Source of the DNA: Alphaproteobacteria bacterium
GTDB taxonomy: Bacteria; Pseudomonadota; Alphaproteobacteria; Caulobacterales; Aquidulcibacteraceae
DNA length: 62,150 nt
Assembly (NCBI GenBank): GCA_027488965.1
Contig: JAIYAO010000075.1
Location: 1-62,150, forward strand
Direction of reading: 5' to 3'
The position numbers and the translations under genes are program-made. Below are positions 25,343-34,283 of the stretch, in pieces. Under the pieces are notes generated by a model that saw only the letters and a program-made list of their open reading frames with translations, was not told the DNA's origin and did no database searches. Position 1 is the stretch's first letter. Each line of letters starts with the position of its first letter.

Positions 25343-25414
25343 GATCTCCCTCCCGGCAGGCTGCGGACCCGCAACTAACGGCGCCCCCGCGCCGTATAGG
25401 GTGACGGAGGTCCC

Positions 25415-26194
25415 ATGCGCATCCTGTTCGCCATTCTCGCCTGTGTCGCCGGTCTCACGGTCGCACACCCCGCCGCCGCGGCCGACCACGCGCCGTGGGA
25501 CACATTGCTCTCCCGCTACGTCCGCGAGAGCGCCGACGGGGTCAACCGGGTGGACTACGCCGCCTGGAAGGCCAGCGCGCCCGACCGCGCGGCGCTCACC
25601 GCCTACGTCGCCGCGCTGCAGGGCGAGCGCCCGTCCGCGCTGCCGCGGGCCGATGCGTTCGCCTACTGGGCCAACCTCTACAATGCGGTCACGGTGGAGG
25701 TGATCCTCGCCCGCTACCCCGTGCGCTCCATCCGCGACATCCGCAGCGAGGGCGGGGGGCTGAAGGGCTTGATCGGCCCTTGGCAGACGAAACGGGTGAC
25801 GGTGGAGGGCAAAAGGCTTTCGCTCGACGAGATCGAGAACGCCGTGATGCGCCCCACCTTCGCCGATCCGCGCGTGCACTATGCGCTCAACTGCGCCTCC
25901 ATCGGTTGCCCCAACCTGCGCACCCGCGCCTTCCGCGGCGCCACGCTGGAGGCGGACCTTGACGCAGCGGCGCGCGCCTACATCGGCCACCCGCGCGGGG
26001 TGCAGGTCACGCCGCAGGGCCTGCGCCTGTCGACGATCTACAAGTGGTACGCGGGCGACTTCGGCGATGCAGCGGCCCTGCGCGCCCACCTCGCCCGCTA
26101 CGCGCCGCCCGCGCTCGCCGCGCAAATCCGTGCATCGACGCGCGTGGCAGGCTACGGCTACGACTGGAGCCTCAACGGAACGGAGCGGCAATGA
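25415..26194 (+). CDS. DUF547 domain protein, exported
   Basis: 259 residues with a signal peptide (about 1-22, ending HPAAAADH) and the DUF547 domain: WDTLLSRYVRE, VDYAAWKASAPDRAALTAYV, FAYWANLYNAVTVEVILARY, HYALNCASIGCPNLRTRAF and STIYKWYAGDFG. The conserved Asn-Cys and second Cys suggest a redox or metal site. Function is unknown, but DUF547 genes commonly sit with VTT membrane proteins and flavin disulfide reductases, as here. The stop overlaps the VTT gene by four bases. Confidence 0.88.
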   Translation: MRILFAILACVAGLTVAHPAAAADHAPWDTLLSRYVRESADGVNRVDYAAWKASAPDRAALTAYVAALQGERPSALPRADAFAYWANLYNAVTVEVILARYPVRSIRDIRSEGGGLKGLIGPWQTKRVTVEGKRLSLDEIENAVMRPTFADPRVHYALNCASIGCPNLRTRAFRGATLEADLDAAARAYIGHPRGVQVTPQGLRLSTIYKWYAGDFGDAAALRAHLARYAPPALAAQIRASTRVAGYGYDWSLNGTERQ

Positions 26195-26916
26195 CCGTGG
26201 AACAGACGGCCCCGCGGAAAGGCGGCCTCGCGCGCTTCCTGCCGCTGGCGCTGATCGCGCTGGGGATCGCGGCGGTGTTTGCGTCGGGCGTGTACAGGTA
26301 CCTGTCGTTTGAGCAACTGCGGGCGCAGCGGGAGACGCTGTCGTCGTTCGTCGCCGGCCAACCCGTGATCGCCGCACTGGCGTACGTGGGCGTCTACATG
26401 CTGTTCACGATGCTCATGGTCCCCGGCGCGCTGTGGGTGACCATCGCGGGGGGCTTTCTCTTCGGCCTCGCAGGCGGCGCGGCGCTCACCGTGGTGGGCG
26501 CCACGGCAGGGGCCACGTGCCTCTTCCTCGCGGCGCGCACGGCGCTGGGGGAGCCGCTGCGCCGGCGCGCGGGCCCGTTCCTCAAGAAGCTTGAGGCGGG
26601 CTTCCAGGAAAATCCCTTCAGCTACATGCTGACCATGCGGTTCCTGCCGGTCGTGCCGTATCCTGTGTCCAACATTGCGCCCGCGCTGCTGGGCGCGAAC
26701 CTGCGGGACTTCGTCATCGCCACGTGCCTCGGCATCATCCCCGGCGTGATCGCCTACACGCTGATCGGATCGGGCCTCGGCGCTGCGTTCGACAGCGGCC
26801 GCGAACCCGACATCGCCGGCTTCGTGCAGCCGCTGCTGCCGGCCTTCTTTGCGCTCGCGGCGGTGTCGCTGGCGCCTGCGCTCATCAAGCGCCTGCGCAC
26901 CCGGAAGCCCGCATGA
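26191..26916 (+). CDS. TVP38/TMEM64 (VTT-domain) membrane protein
   Basis: 241 residues of the SNARE-associated Golgi/VTT family, related to DedA. N-terminal helix (LPLALIALGIAAVFASGVY), then the core with LVPGALWVTIAGGFLFGLAGG, the re-entrant Gly-rich segment, FSYMLTMRFLPVVPYPVSNI and LRDFVIATCLGIIPGVIAYT. Bacterial members are linked to lipid flipping or proton-coupled transport. It starts and ends in ATGA overlaps, so it is co-translated with DUF547 and the flavoprotein reductase. Confidence 0.9.
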   Translation: MTVEQTAPRKGGLARFLPLALIALGIAAVFASGVYRYLSFEQLRAQRETLSSFVAGQPVIAALAYVGVYMLFTMLMVPGALWVTIAGGFLFGLAGGAALTVVGATAGATCLFLAARTALGEPLRRRAGPFLKKLEAGFQENPFSYMLTMRFLPVVPYPVSNIAPALLGANLRDFVIATCLGIIPGVIAYTLIGSGLGAAFDSGREPDIAGFVQPLLPAFFALAAVSLAPALIKRLRTRKPA

Positions 26917-28337
26917 CGAAGCGCGATCTCACCGCCGACATCGCCGTGATCGGTGCGGGCTCCGGCGGACTGTCGGTGGCGGCGGGCGCGGCGCAGCTTG
27001 GCCTCAAGGTCGTGCTGTTCGAGCGCGGCGAGATGGGCGGGGACTGCCTCAACTACGGCTGCGTGCCGTCCAAGGCGCTGCTGGCGGCGGGCGGGCGCGC
27101 GCAGGCGTTCCGCACGGCGTCGAAGTTCGGCGTGGCCAGCGCGGAGCCCGTCATCGACTGGGCCGCCGTGAAGGCCCACATCGCCGGCGTCATCGAAACC
27201 ATCGCCCCCATCGACAGCCAGGAGCGGTTCGAAGGCCTCGGCTGCACCGTGGTGCGCGAACACGCGCGCTTCACGGCCCCCCGCGTGCTGGAGAGCGACT
27301 CCGTGCGCGTGCGCGCGCGCCGCATCGTCATCGCCGCCGGCGCCCGCGCCGCCGTGCCGCCGATCCCGGGCCTCGCCGAGACGCCCTTCTTCACCAACGA
27401 GACCATCTTCACCGCGCCGGAATTTCCGAAGCGCCTCGTGATCCTCGGCGCCGGCGCCATCGGCATCGAGATGGCGCAGGCCTTCCGCCGGCTCGGCGCC
27501 GAGGTGGAGGTGATCGAGGCGGCGGCGCCCCTCGCCGGCTTCGACCGCGAGGCCGCCGATCTCGTGGTCGCTGCGCTGAAAGGCGAAGGCGTGGCGTTCC
27601 GCATCGGCGCGAAGGCCGCGCGGGTGTCCGGCAGCCCCGGCGCCATCGTGGTGACGCTGGAGTCCGGCGACACCGTCACCGGCTCGCACCTTCTGGTCGC
27701 CGTCGGGCGCACGGTGAACACCGACGGCCTCGACCCGGAGAAGGGCAACGTCGCCTACGACCGCAAGGGCGTCAGCATCGATGCGTTCCTGCGCTCCACC
27801 TCCAATCCCCGCGTGTGGGCCGTGGGCGACATCGCGGGCCGCGAGCAGCTCACGCACGTGGCCGGCTGGCACGCCAGCGCCTTCGTGCGCTCGGTCTTGT
27901 TCAAGGCCGCCACCCGCGCGGATGCGCCGCCGATCCCGGCATGCGTGTACGCGGCCCCCGAACTCGCGCGCATCGGCATGACGGAGGAGGCCGCGCGCGC
28001 CGCGCACGGCGACAAGGTGAAGATCACCACCAGCCATTTCCACGAGAACGACCGCGCCCAGGCCGAGCGCGACACGGCAGGCTTTGCCCGCTACATGATC
28101 GGCCCGGGCGCGAAGATCCTCGGCGCCACCATCGTGGGAACCGGCGCCGGCGATCTCATCCAGATCGTGGCGCTCGCCATGGCCAACGGCCTCAAGCTGC
28201 GCGCGCTCACCAATGTGGTCGCCCCGTATCCCACGCGGGGCGAGATCGCCAAGCGCACCGCAAGCGCCTTCTACACGCCCATCCTGTTCAGCGCGGGTAC
28301 GCGCCGGCTGGTGGGCCTGCTTAACCTTCTGCCCTAA
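26913..28337 (+). CDS. MerA/dihydrolipoamide dehydrogenase-like flavoprotein disulfide reductase
   Basis: 474-residue FAD-dependent pyridine-nucleotide disulfide oxidoreductase. FAD motif VIGAGSGGLSVAAGAAQLG (about residues 11-29), redox-active pair GGDCLNYGCVPSKALL, NAD(P) motif ILGAGAIGIEMAQAFRRLG, second FAD block VWAVGDIAG and the interface domain with the C-terminal TNVVAPYPTRGE are present. It has no N-terminal metal-binding domain and lacks the C-terminal Cys pair of mercuric reductase, so mercury is unlikely. Third gene of the DUF547-VTT-reductase operon, a recurring trio of unknown joint function, possibly thiol redox at the membrane. Confidence 0.9.
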   Translation: MTKRDLTADIAVIGAGSGGLSVAAGAAQLGLKVVLFERGEMGGDCLNYGCVPSKALLAAGGRAQAFRTASKFGVASAEPVIDWAAVKAHIAGVIETIAPIDSQERFEGLGCTVVREHARFTAPRVLESDSVRVRARRIVIAAGARAAVPPIPGLAETPFFTNETIFTAPEFPKRLVILGAGAIGIEMAQAFRRLGAEVEVIEAAAPLAGFDREAADLVVAALKGEGVAFRIGAKAARVSGSPGAIVVTLESGDTVTGSHLLVAVGRTVNTDGLDPEKGNVAYDRKGVSIDAFLRSTSNPRVWAVGDIAGREQLTHVAGWHASAFVRSVLFKAATRADAPPIPACVYAAPELARIGMTEEAARAAHGDKVKITTSHFHENDRAQAERDTAGFARYMIGPGAKILGATIVGTGAGDLIQIVALAMANGLKLRALTNVVAPYPTRGEIAKRTASAFYTPILFSAGTRRLVGLLNLLP

Positions 28338-28395
28338 CCATCCGCCCTAACCATCCGCCTTGAGATCGCGGCCCCCATCGGCGACAAGACCTGCG

Positions 28396-29814
28396 ATGGA
28401 GCTGGCCGGCCTGTTCACCCACATGCGCGCGCGTGCGGGCCGCTTCTTCGGCGGCCTTGCGGGGCAGATGCTCGCCCTCTCCATCGCGGTGGTGATCGCC
28501 GCGGACGTGCTGCTGCTCGGTCCCTCGCTCGGCGCGTTCCACGATTCCTGGCTCGCCCGTCGCGTCGGCGCCGCGCAGACTGCCGCGCTGGCCTCCGAGG
28601 CCGCAGGCCAGGCGCGCGTATCTGCATCGCTGGAGCAGGAACTCCTCGCCAACGCCCGGATCGTGGCGGTGACGCTCTACCGCGCCGATGCGCGCGTGCT
28701 GGCGCTGGCCGCCGACGTGCCGCCCGACGCCGACATCCGCACCGTGGACCTGCGCCAGCCGCGTGCGGTGGCGGCGATGGTGGACGGCGTGCGCGCGCTG
28801 GCGGCCCCGCGCGAGCGTTTCGTGCGCGTGCTCGCCAACCCCACGCTGGGCGGCGGCCGCTTCATCGACGTGATCGCCAGCGAGGCGGAGCTGCAGACGG
28901 AGATCACCGCCTTCGCCAAGCGTGCGTTCCTGGAGACGCTGGTGGTCTCGGCGCTGGTGGGCGTGATCCTCTATGGCGCGCTGCTTGTGTTCGTGGTCCG
29001 CCGCATCCGCCGGCTCACCGGGGCCATCGTGGCGTTCGGCAAGCGCCCGCAGGACGTCTCCGTCGCGATCCCGGAATCGCATGGCGACGATGAACTCGCG
29101 CGCGCCGGCCAGGCGCTGACGCTGATGGGGGAGGAGGTGCGCACGGCGCTGCGCCAGCGGGAGCGGCTTGCGGGCCTCGGCGCTGCAGTGGCGAAGATCG
29201 CGCACGACCTGCGCAACAGCCTCGCCGCCGCGCAACTGGTGAGCGACCGCCTCGCCGGCAGCGACGATCCGATGGTGCGGCAGTCTGCGCCGCGGCTGGA
29301 GCGCGCCATCGCGCGCGCCGCCGCGCTGGCGGAGGCGGCGCTGCGCTTCGGGAAGGCCGATGAGCCCAGGCCCGTACTGCAGACGGTGGATGTGCGCGAG
29401 GCGCTGGAGGAGGCGGCGGCCGATGCGCTCGCGCGCCATCCGTCGGTGGCGTGGACGAACGGCGCCGACGCCTTCCCCGTGCGCGCCGATCCCGACGCGC
29501 TGCATCGCATCCTCGTCAATCTCCTGCGCAACGCCGCTGAGGCGCAGCGCGGCCGCGACGGCGCCGCCATCGCCGCTGCGGCGCGCGTGGCGGACGGCAT
29601 GGTCCTGCTCGACATCGCGGACAAGGGCCCCGGCATCTCCGCGGACGTGCGCGAGAGACTGTTTCAGCCCTTCGCCACCGCCCAGCGCGACAGCGGGGTC
29701 GGATTGGGCCTCGCCATCTCCCGCGAACTCGCCCGTGCGCAGGGCGGGGACGTGACGCTGGAGGCGGGCGGGCCGGAGGGCTCGGTGTTCAGGGTCGTGC
29801 TGCGAGGGGCGTGA
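28396..29814 (+). CDS. Sensor histidine kinase, orphan
   Basis: 472-residue membrane kinase. First membrane helix about 22-43 (GQMLALSIAVVIAADVLLLG), periplasmic sensor of about 140 residues, second helix about 180-203 (LETLVVSALVGVILYGALLV), HAMP-like linker, H-box KIAHDLRNSLAAAQLVSDRL, and an HATPase domain with N-box NLLRNAAEAQ, DKGPGIS and GVGLGLAISREL. No response regulator gene is adjacent. The start is the ATG at 28396; the frame opens at a TTG 12 codons upstream. Located 58 bp after the reductase gene, so it may be read from the same transcript. Confidence 0.88.
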   Translation: MELAGLFTHMRARAGRFFGGLAGQMLALSIAVVIAADVLLLGPSLGAFHDSWLARRVGAAQTAALASEAAGQARVSASLEQELLANARIVAVTLYRADARVLALAADVPPDADIRTVDLRQPRAVAAMVDGVRALAAPRERFVRVLANPTLGGGRFIDVIASEAELQTEITAFAKRAFLETLVVSALVGVILYGALLVFVVRRIRRLTGAIVAFGKRPQDVSVAIPESHGDDELARAGQALTLMGEEVRTALRQRERLAGLGAAVAKIAHDLRNSLAAAQLVSDRLAGSDDPMVRQSAPRLERAIARAAALAEAALRFGKADEPRPVLQTVDVREALEEAAADALARHPSVAWTNGADAFPVRADPDALHRILVNLLRNAAEAQRGRDGAAIAAAARVADGMVLLDIADKGPGISADVRERLFQPFATAQRDSGVGLGLAISRELARAQGGDVTLEAGGPEGSVFRVVLRGA

Positions 29815-29816
29815 GA

Positions 29817-29834
29817 TGCACACCTGGGTGTGCA
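29817..29834. repeat. Perfect 7-bp hairpin with a CTGG tetraloop
   Basis: TGCACAC-CTGG-GTGTGCA lies directly after the histidine kinase stop in a 110-bp gap between convergent genes. No U-tract follows on either strand, so it is at most a weak or Rho-assisted end. Confidence 0.4.
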
Positions 29835-29924
29835 CGCCCCAGGCCCCGTTTCGGCAGCGGCGCGGTGGTGCGCCGAAGAGCAGAGCCGGCCTGTACCGCC
29901 GGCGGTCGGGGCGAACGGCGCGCC

Positions 29925-31664
29925 TTACCGCCCCGTCCCCCGCGCCACGCCTTCACGCCGCGGATCTGCACCGCCGTCGAGGCCCTGCGGCGTCACGCGG
30001 AAGCCGTGCAGGCCGCTGGCTTCCGTGGCGCCGGTGGGCGCGATCTTCCAGCCGCGCGCGGTGAGTGCGGCCTCAACGCCCGGCGCCATGCGCGTGGTCT
30101 CGGCGCGTACGGTGTCGCTGCGCGCGGTGAGGTTGGGCAGGTCGATGGCCTGCTGCATGGTGAGGTTCCAGTCGATCACGCCGATGATGGTCTTGGCCAC
30201 GTAGCCGATGATCGCCGAGCCGCCGGGCGAGCCGATGACGGCCGCGAGATCGCCCTTGGCGTCGAGGATGATCGTCGGCGCCATGGAGGAGCGCGGCCGT
30301 TTGCGGGGGCCCGGCGCATTGGCCACGGGCTTGCCGTTCTTCTCCGGCGCGAAGGAGAAATCCGTCAGCTGGTTGTTGAGCATGAAGCCGCCCGCCATGC
30401 GGTGCGACCCGAACGGCCCTTCCACGGTGGCGGTGAGCGCCACCGCGTTGCCGTCGCCGTCGATCACCGAGAGGTGCGTGGTGCCGGGCGTGTCTCCGGG
30501 CGTGTCGCGGCCCCAGCGGTCGAGCAGGGACGGGCCGCCCACGGTGATGGACGGATCGCCCGGCTGTACGCGCAGCGGCGCCTTGGAAAGATCGATCTCG
30601 CTCGCGCGCGCCGTGAGGTAGCGCGGATCGGTGAGGCCCGCGGTGGGCACGGGCACGACCTGATCGTCGGCCACATAGTGGTCGCGGTCGGCGTAGGCGA
30701 GGCGGCTTGCCCAGAGGTAGGCGCTCCAGTCGTCGGCGTCGGCGGCGCCCACAGGCGCGGGGCGCGCGCGCTCGTAGAGGCCGAGGATGGAGAGTACCGC
30801 GACGCCGCCCGAACTGGGCGGGCCCATCCCGCATACGGTGTAGGCGCGATAGGCGCCGCACACGGGTTCAAGCTTGCGCGGCTTGACGGCGCGCAGGTCC
30901 GCCAGGGACAGCGTGCCGCCGCGCGGCGCGCGCTGCACGGTCTCGACGATGTCGTCGGCGATGGGGCCTTGCGTCAGCGCGCGCGCGCCGCTGCGGGCGA
31001 TCGCGCGCAAGGTGGCGGCGTAGGCGGGATTGGTGCGCAGCGTGCCCGCGGTCAGCGGCGCGCCGGCGGCGTCGAAGAAGTAGGCGCGCGCTTCAGGATC
31101 GTCCTTCAGCGCGCCGAGCCGTGCGGCGCCCGCCACCAGCGCCGCCATGCGCGGCGAGATCACGAAGCCTTCGTCGGCCAGCCGGAGGGCGGGCGCAAAG
31201 AGATCGGCCCAGGGCAGGCGGCCGTTTTCGCGGTGCGCCATCTCCAGCATCGCCACCAGCGATGGCGCGCCGGTGGAGAGCCCGCCCAGCACCGCGTCGC
31301 GATAACCCAGCGGCTTGCCGTCGGCCCCGAGGAAGAGGGCGGGCGTGGCGCCCGCCGGCGCCTGTTCGCGGCCGTCGTAGGCGGCGAGATCGCGGGTGCG
31401 CTTGTCGTAGGCCACGAGAAAGCCGCCGCCGCCCACGCCCGCCGATTGCGGCTCCACCAGCCCCAGCACCAGCATCGTGGCGATGGCCGCGTCCGTCGCC
31501 GTACCGCCGCGGCGCAGCATCTCAAGGCCCGCCTCCACCGCACGCGGATCGGCCGCCGCCACCATGCCTTCCCCTTTAGGCGCAGGCGCGGAGCTGAGGC
31601 TGCCCGACGCGCAGGCCGCGAGCGCGACGGACAGGATGACGCCAAGGAGCGAACGACGGTGCAT
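29925..31664 (-). CDS. ggt: Gamma-glutamyltransferase, lipoprotein-type
   Basis: Periplasmic enzyme that removes or transfers the gamma-glutamyl group of glutathione. 579 residues. The N-terminus has a lipobox (LAACASG). The proenzyme processes itself before the catalytic Thr of GTTHLSVIDGDGNAVA. The N-terminal FVISPRMAAL and the GG-rich SAGVGGGGFLVAYD block, plus the C-terminal MAPTIILDAKGDLAAVIGSP and GGSAIIGYVAKTI, are family marks. Divergent from a P1-family aminopeptidase gene 71 bp away; together they suggest peptide or glutathione salvage. Confidence 0.94.
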   Translation of the reverse strand: MHRRSLLGVILSVALAACASGSLSSAPAPKGEGMVAAADPRAVEAGLEMLRRGGTATDAAIATMLVLGLVEPQSAGVGGGGFLVAYDKRTRDLAAYDGREQAPAGATPALFLGADGKPLGYRDAVLGGLSTGAPSLVAMLEMAHRENGRLPWADLFAPALRLADEGFVISPRMAALVAGAARLGALKDDPEARAYFFDAAGAPLTAGTLRTNPAYAATLRAIARSGARALTQGPIADDIVETVQRAPRGGTLSLADLRAVKPRKLEPVCGAYRAYTVCGMGPPSSGGVAVLSILGLYERARPAPVGAADADDWSAYLWASRLAYADRDHYVADDQVVPVPTAGLTDPRYLTARASEIDLSKAPLRVQPGDPSITVGGPSLLDRWGRDTPGDTPGTTHLSVIDGDGNAVALTATVEGPFGSHRMAGGFMLNNQLTDFSFAPEKNGKPVANAPGPRKRPRSSMAPTIILDAKGDLAAVIGSPGGSAIIGYVAKTIIGVIDWNLTMQQAIDLPNLTARSDTVRAETTRMAPGVEAALTARGWKIAPTGATEASGLHGFRVTPQGLDGGADPRREGVARGTGR

Positions 31665-31735
31665 GCGGGGCGACTTTCGGGATCATTGCGGCGGGGAAGG
31701 GGGTCAAGCATACACGGGCGCCACGGAAAGTGACC

Positions 31736-32812
31736 ATGACCCAGCCACCCGCCCCGGACGCGTCCCGCTCCACCCCCCTAGGTCCTGGGCCGGGTCCCGG
31801 CCTGGGTCCCGGCCCCCGCAACACCATCGCCGACGTGCCGGGCCTTCTCGTGGGGTGTGCGGAGGACCTTGCCGTGCGCACCGGCGTCACCGTCATCCTG
31901 CCGCCCGGTCGCGCCGTGGCGGCGGTGGATGTGCGCGGCGGCGGGCCGGGCACCCGGGAGACGGACGCGCTCGCCCCCGACACGCTGGTGGACGCCATCG
32001 ACGCCATCGTGCTCGCCGGCGGGTCCGTTTACGGCCTCGGCGCCGCCGACGCCGTGACCGCGGCGTTGGGCGCAGCAGGCAAGGGGTACGTGGTGGGGCC
32101 GGGGCTCAAGCCCGCACCCATCGTGCCGGCGGCCATCCTCTTCGATCTCGCCAACGGCGGCGACAAGGACTGGGGCGAGACCCCGCCCTACGCCCGGCTC
32201 GCCAAAGCCGCACTGGCGGCGGTTTCGGCGGAGGTGGTGCAGGGGTCCGTGGGCGCAGGCACAGGCGCCCGCGCCGGCGCGCTCAAGGGCGGCCAGGGCT
32301 CGGCATCGCTGGTGCTGGAGGACGGCGCGGTGGTGGGCGCGCTGGCGGCGGTGAACAGTTTCGGGTCGGTGGTGATGCCGGGATCGCGGGCGTTCTGGGC
32401 CTGGCCGTTCGAGATCGGGGACGAGTTCGGCGCCGCGCCGCCCCCGCGGGCGCGCGTGGCGGCCATGGACTGGGGCCTCGCCAAGGTGAATCCCGCGCCA
32501 CGCGCCAACACCACGCTCGCCGTGGTCGCCACGGACGTGGCGCTCACCCCCGCGCAGGCGCGCCGGGTGGCCGTGATGGCGCAGGACGGCCTCGCCCGCG
32601 CGATCCGCCCGGCCCACGCCCCGTTCGACGGGGACGTGGTGTTCGTCCTCTCCACCGGCGCCCGTGCGCTCACGGAGCCCGCCGCGGCCCACATCGCCCA
32701 GCTGGGCGCGGCCGCCGCGGACGTGCTGGCCCGCGCCGTGGCGCGCGGCGTGTTCGCCGCAACCCCCGTGGGGGACTGGCCCTGCTGGCGGGATCTTGCG
32801 CCGGACGCCTGA
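31736..32812 (+). CDS. P1 family (DmpA/BapA-type, S58) peptidase
   Basis: 358-residue self-processing aminopeptidase family member. The block NTIADVPGLLVGCAEDL, the VDVRGGGPGTRETDAL strand, LAGGSVYGLGAADAV and, before the second subunit, VGALAAVNSFGSVVMPG (the expected autocleavage point before the nucleophilic Ser) are visible. C-terminal block VFVLSTGARAL. The ATG at 31736 follows GGAAAG at good spacing; an in-frame GTG lies two codons earlier. The first 30 residues contain a Gly-Pro repeat (LGPGPGPGLGPGPR) encoded by near-identical GC-rich units, likely a recent slippage expansion. Confidence 0.9.
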   Translation: MTQPPAPDASRSTPLGPGPGPGLGPGPRNTIADVPGLLVGCAEDLAVRTGVTVILPPGRAVAAVDVRGGGPGTRETDALAPDTLVDAIDAIVLAGGSVYGLGAADAVTAALGAAGKGYVVGPGLKPAPIVPAAILFDLANGGDKDWGETPPYARLAKAALAAVSAEVVQGSVGAGTGARAGALKGGQGSASLVLEDGAVVGALAAVNSFGSVVMPGSRAFWAWPFEIGDEFGAAPPPRARVAAMDWGLAKVNPAPRANTTLAVVATDVALTPAQARRVAVMAQDGLARAIRPAHAPFDGDVVFVLSTGARALTEPAAAHIAQLGAAAADVLARAVARGVFAATPVGDWPCWRDLAPDA

Positions 32813-32879
32813 TCGCATCCCGGGCGAAACCATCGCTTGATACGCCCGCCCCCCGACGTTATGTACGCCCCTCCTAAAC

Positions 32880-32956
32880 GCGCCCATAGCTCAGCTGGAT
32901 AGAGCACCAGACTACGAATCTGGGGGTCAGGAGTTCGAATCTCTTTGGGCGCGCCA
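32880..32956 (+). tRNA. tRNA-Arg (anticodon ACG)
   Basis: Cloverleaf with acceptor stem GCGCCCA/TGGGCGC, D-arm GCTC...GAGC, anticodon stem-loop CCAGA-CTACGAA-TCTGG (anticodon ACG, to be edited to ICG for CGN codons) and T-arm AGGAG-TTCGAAT-CTCTT. Discriminator G and CCA are encoded. An antisense reading frame covering it is an artefact. Confidence 0.95.
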
Positions 32957-33025
32957 TGGGAGACAAGGGTTGCCAGCACCCCTCAATCCGAAGAACTGAC
33001 CGCCGCAAGCATGGCGGAAGCAATC

Positions 33026-33054
33026 TGACCCGGTTCGTGCGCGCCAGCGTAAAG
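33026..33054 (+). promoter_or_regulatory. Candidate sigma-E (ECF/RpoE-ChrR type) promoter
   Basis: TGACCC, 18 bases, then TAAAG ends six bases before the ATG of the photolyase-like gene. This resembles the singlet-oxygen sigma-E promoters of Rhodobacter (TGATCC and TAAGA-type elements at the same spacing). The distance implies transcription starting at or just before the ATG, that is, an almost leaderless message. The match is by eye and short. Confidence 0.4.
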
Positions 33055-33059
33055 CGGCC

Positions 33060-34283
33060 ATGAGCCTATTCGATACGATCGACGAACCCTCGGCCCCGCT
33101 CGCAACGGTGGACTGGACGCCGACCCGGGCGGCCGGCCTTGCCCGGCTTGCGGCGTTTCTGCCGCACGCAGGGCGCGCCTATGCGCGGAATCGCAACGTG
33201 GACCGCGGGCCGGGGGATCGTTCCAACGTCTCGGCGCTGTCGCCATGGATACGCCGGCGGCTGATCACGGAGGAGGAGGTGATCGGCGCTGTGCTGGCGC
33301 GTCACGATTTCGCCGCGGCGGAAAAGTTCGTGCAGGAAGTGTACTGGCGCGGCTACTGGAAGGGCTGGCTGGAAATGCGGCCCGGCGTGCTCGCGCGCTT
33401 CGACGATGCGCTGCGGGCGCTGGAGCGTGCCGAGGCCAACAGTGACGCTGTGCGCCGGGCCATCGAGGGGCGGACGGGCATCGCGTGCTTCGACGCCTGG
33501 GCGGCCGAACTCGTCGGGACGGGCTGGCTGCACAACCACACACGGATGTGGTTCGCCTCGATCTGGATTTTCACCTTGCGTCTGCCGTGGCAGCTGGGCG
33601 CGGCCTTTTTCTACCGCCATCTCCTCGACGCCGATCCCGCGTCGAACACGTTGTCGTGGCGCTGGGTTGCGGGCCTCCACACCGTGGGCAAGCACTACGT
33701 GGCGCGGGCCGCCAACATCCACCAGAACACCCTCGGACGCTTCAATCCCGAAGGACAGCTGAACGAGAGCGCAGGACCGCTAACCGCGGACGAGCCGACG
33801 CCGCGGCCGATGCCGCCGCCGCCGGGCGGGAGCGTGTCGGCGCCGCGGGTGGCGCTGCTGCTCACCGAGGAGGATCTTCACGCGGAAAGCTGGGCCGTCC
33901 GCGCCGATGTCGCCGCGTGCGCCGCGTTGAACCTCCCCGGCGTCGCGGGAGAAGGAATCGCCGCGGCCCGCTTCAGTGCAGGCGCCCTCGCGGACGGCCT
34001 TGCGCGCGCGCAGGCCCACTTCGGCGCCACAGCATCCACACTGGGCCGCGACGACATCGTCGCGTGGGCCGGCGGGCTCGGTGTGGAGGAGGTGGTCACC
34101 GCGTACGCGCCGGTCGGTCCCGTGGCCCGGGAGCTCGATGCGCTGGAGGCCCGCCTGGCGGCGTCGCGCGTGCGCCTCGTCCGCCTTCAGCGTCCCTTCG
34201 ACACCCGCGTCTGGCCGCACGCCACCGCGGGTTTCTTCAAGCTCAGGGAGAAGATCCCCCAGCTCATTGCAGGCCGGGCGTGA
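33060..34283 (+). CDS. Photolyase-family FAD-binding protein with swapped domain order
   Basis: 407 residues. Residues about 15-235 are the helical FAD-binding half of photolyase/cryptochrome: SNVSALSPWIRRRLITEEEV, EKFVQEVYWRGYWKGWLEMR, GIACFDAWAAELVGTGWLHN and the HNHTRMWFASIWIF, WVAGLHTVGKHYVARAANIH blocks. After a Pro-rich linker (about 244-262) comes an alpha/beta region (RVALLLTEEDLHAESW..., LGVEEVVTAYAPVGPVAREL, AGFFKLREKIPQLI) that resembles the antenna domain normally found at the N-terminus. The order is thus reversed. Its stop overlaps the GTG of a conventional photolyase gene, so the two are co-translated. A light-sensing or repair role is inferred. Confidence 0.82.
   Translation: MSLFDTIDEPSAPLATVDWTPTRAAGLARLAAFLPHAGRAYARNRNVDRGPGDRSNVSALSPWIRRRLITEEEVIGAVLARHDFAAAEKFVQEVYWRGYWKGWLEMRPGVLARFDDALRALERAEANSDAVRRAIEGRTGIACFDAWAAELVGTGWLHNHTRMWFASIWIFTLRLPWQLGAAFFYRHLLDADPASNTLSWRWVAGLHTVGKHYVARAANIHQNTLGRFNPEGQLNESAGPLTADEPTPRPMPPPPGGSVSAPRVALLLTEEDLHAESWAVRADVAACAALNLPGVAGEGIAAARFSAGALADGLARAQAHFGATASTLGRDDIVAWAGGLGVEEVVTAYAPVGPVARELDALEARLAASRVRLVRLQRPFDTRVWPHATAGFFKLREKIPQLIAGRA

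Noticed and set aside
26754-28043. 429-aa minus-strand ORF opposite the flavin reductase
   Set aside because: Shadow of the real gene; composition is His/Ala/Gly/Arg with no motif.
28321-28360. Direct repeat CCTAACCATCCGCC occurring twice after the reductase stop
   Set aside because: A single short duplication with no attachment-site features or flanking integrase; probably local slippage.
32188-32979. 263-aa minus-strand ORF with the string EIRTPDPQIRSLVLYPAELW
   Set aside because: That string is the well-known false translation of the antisense of a tRNA, here tRNA-Arg; the rest is antisense to the P1 peptidase.
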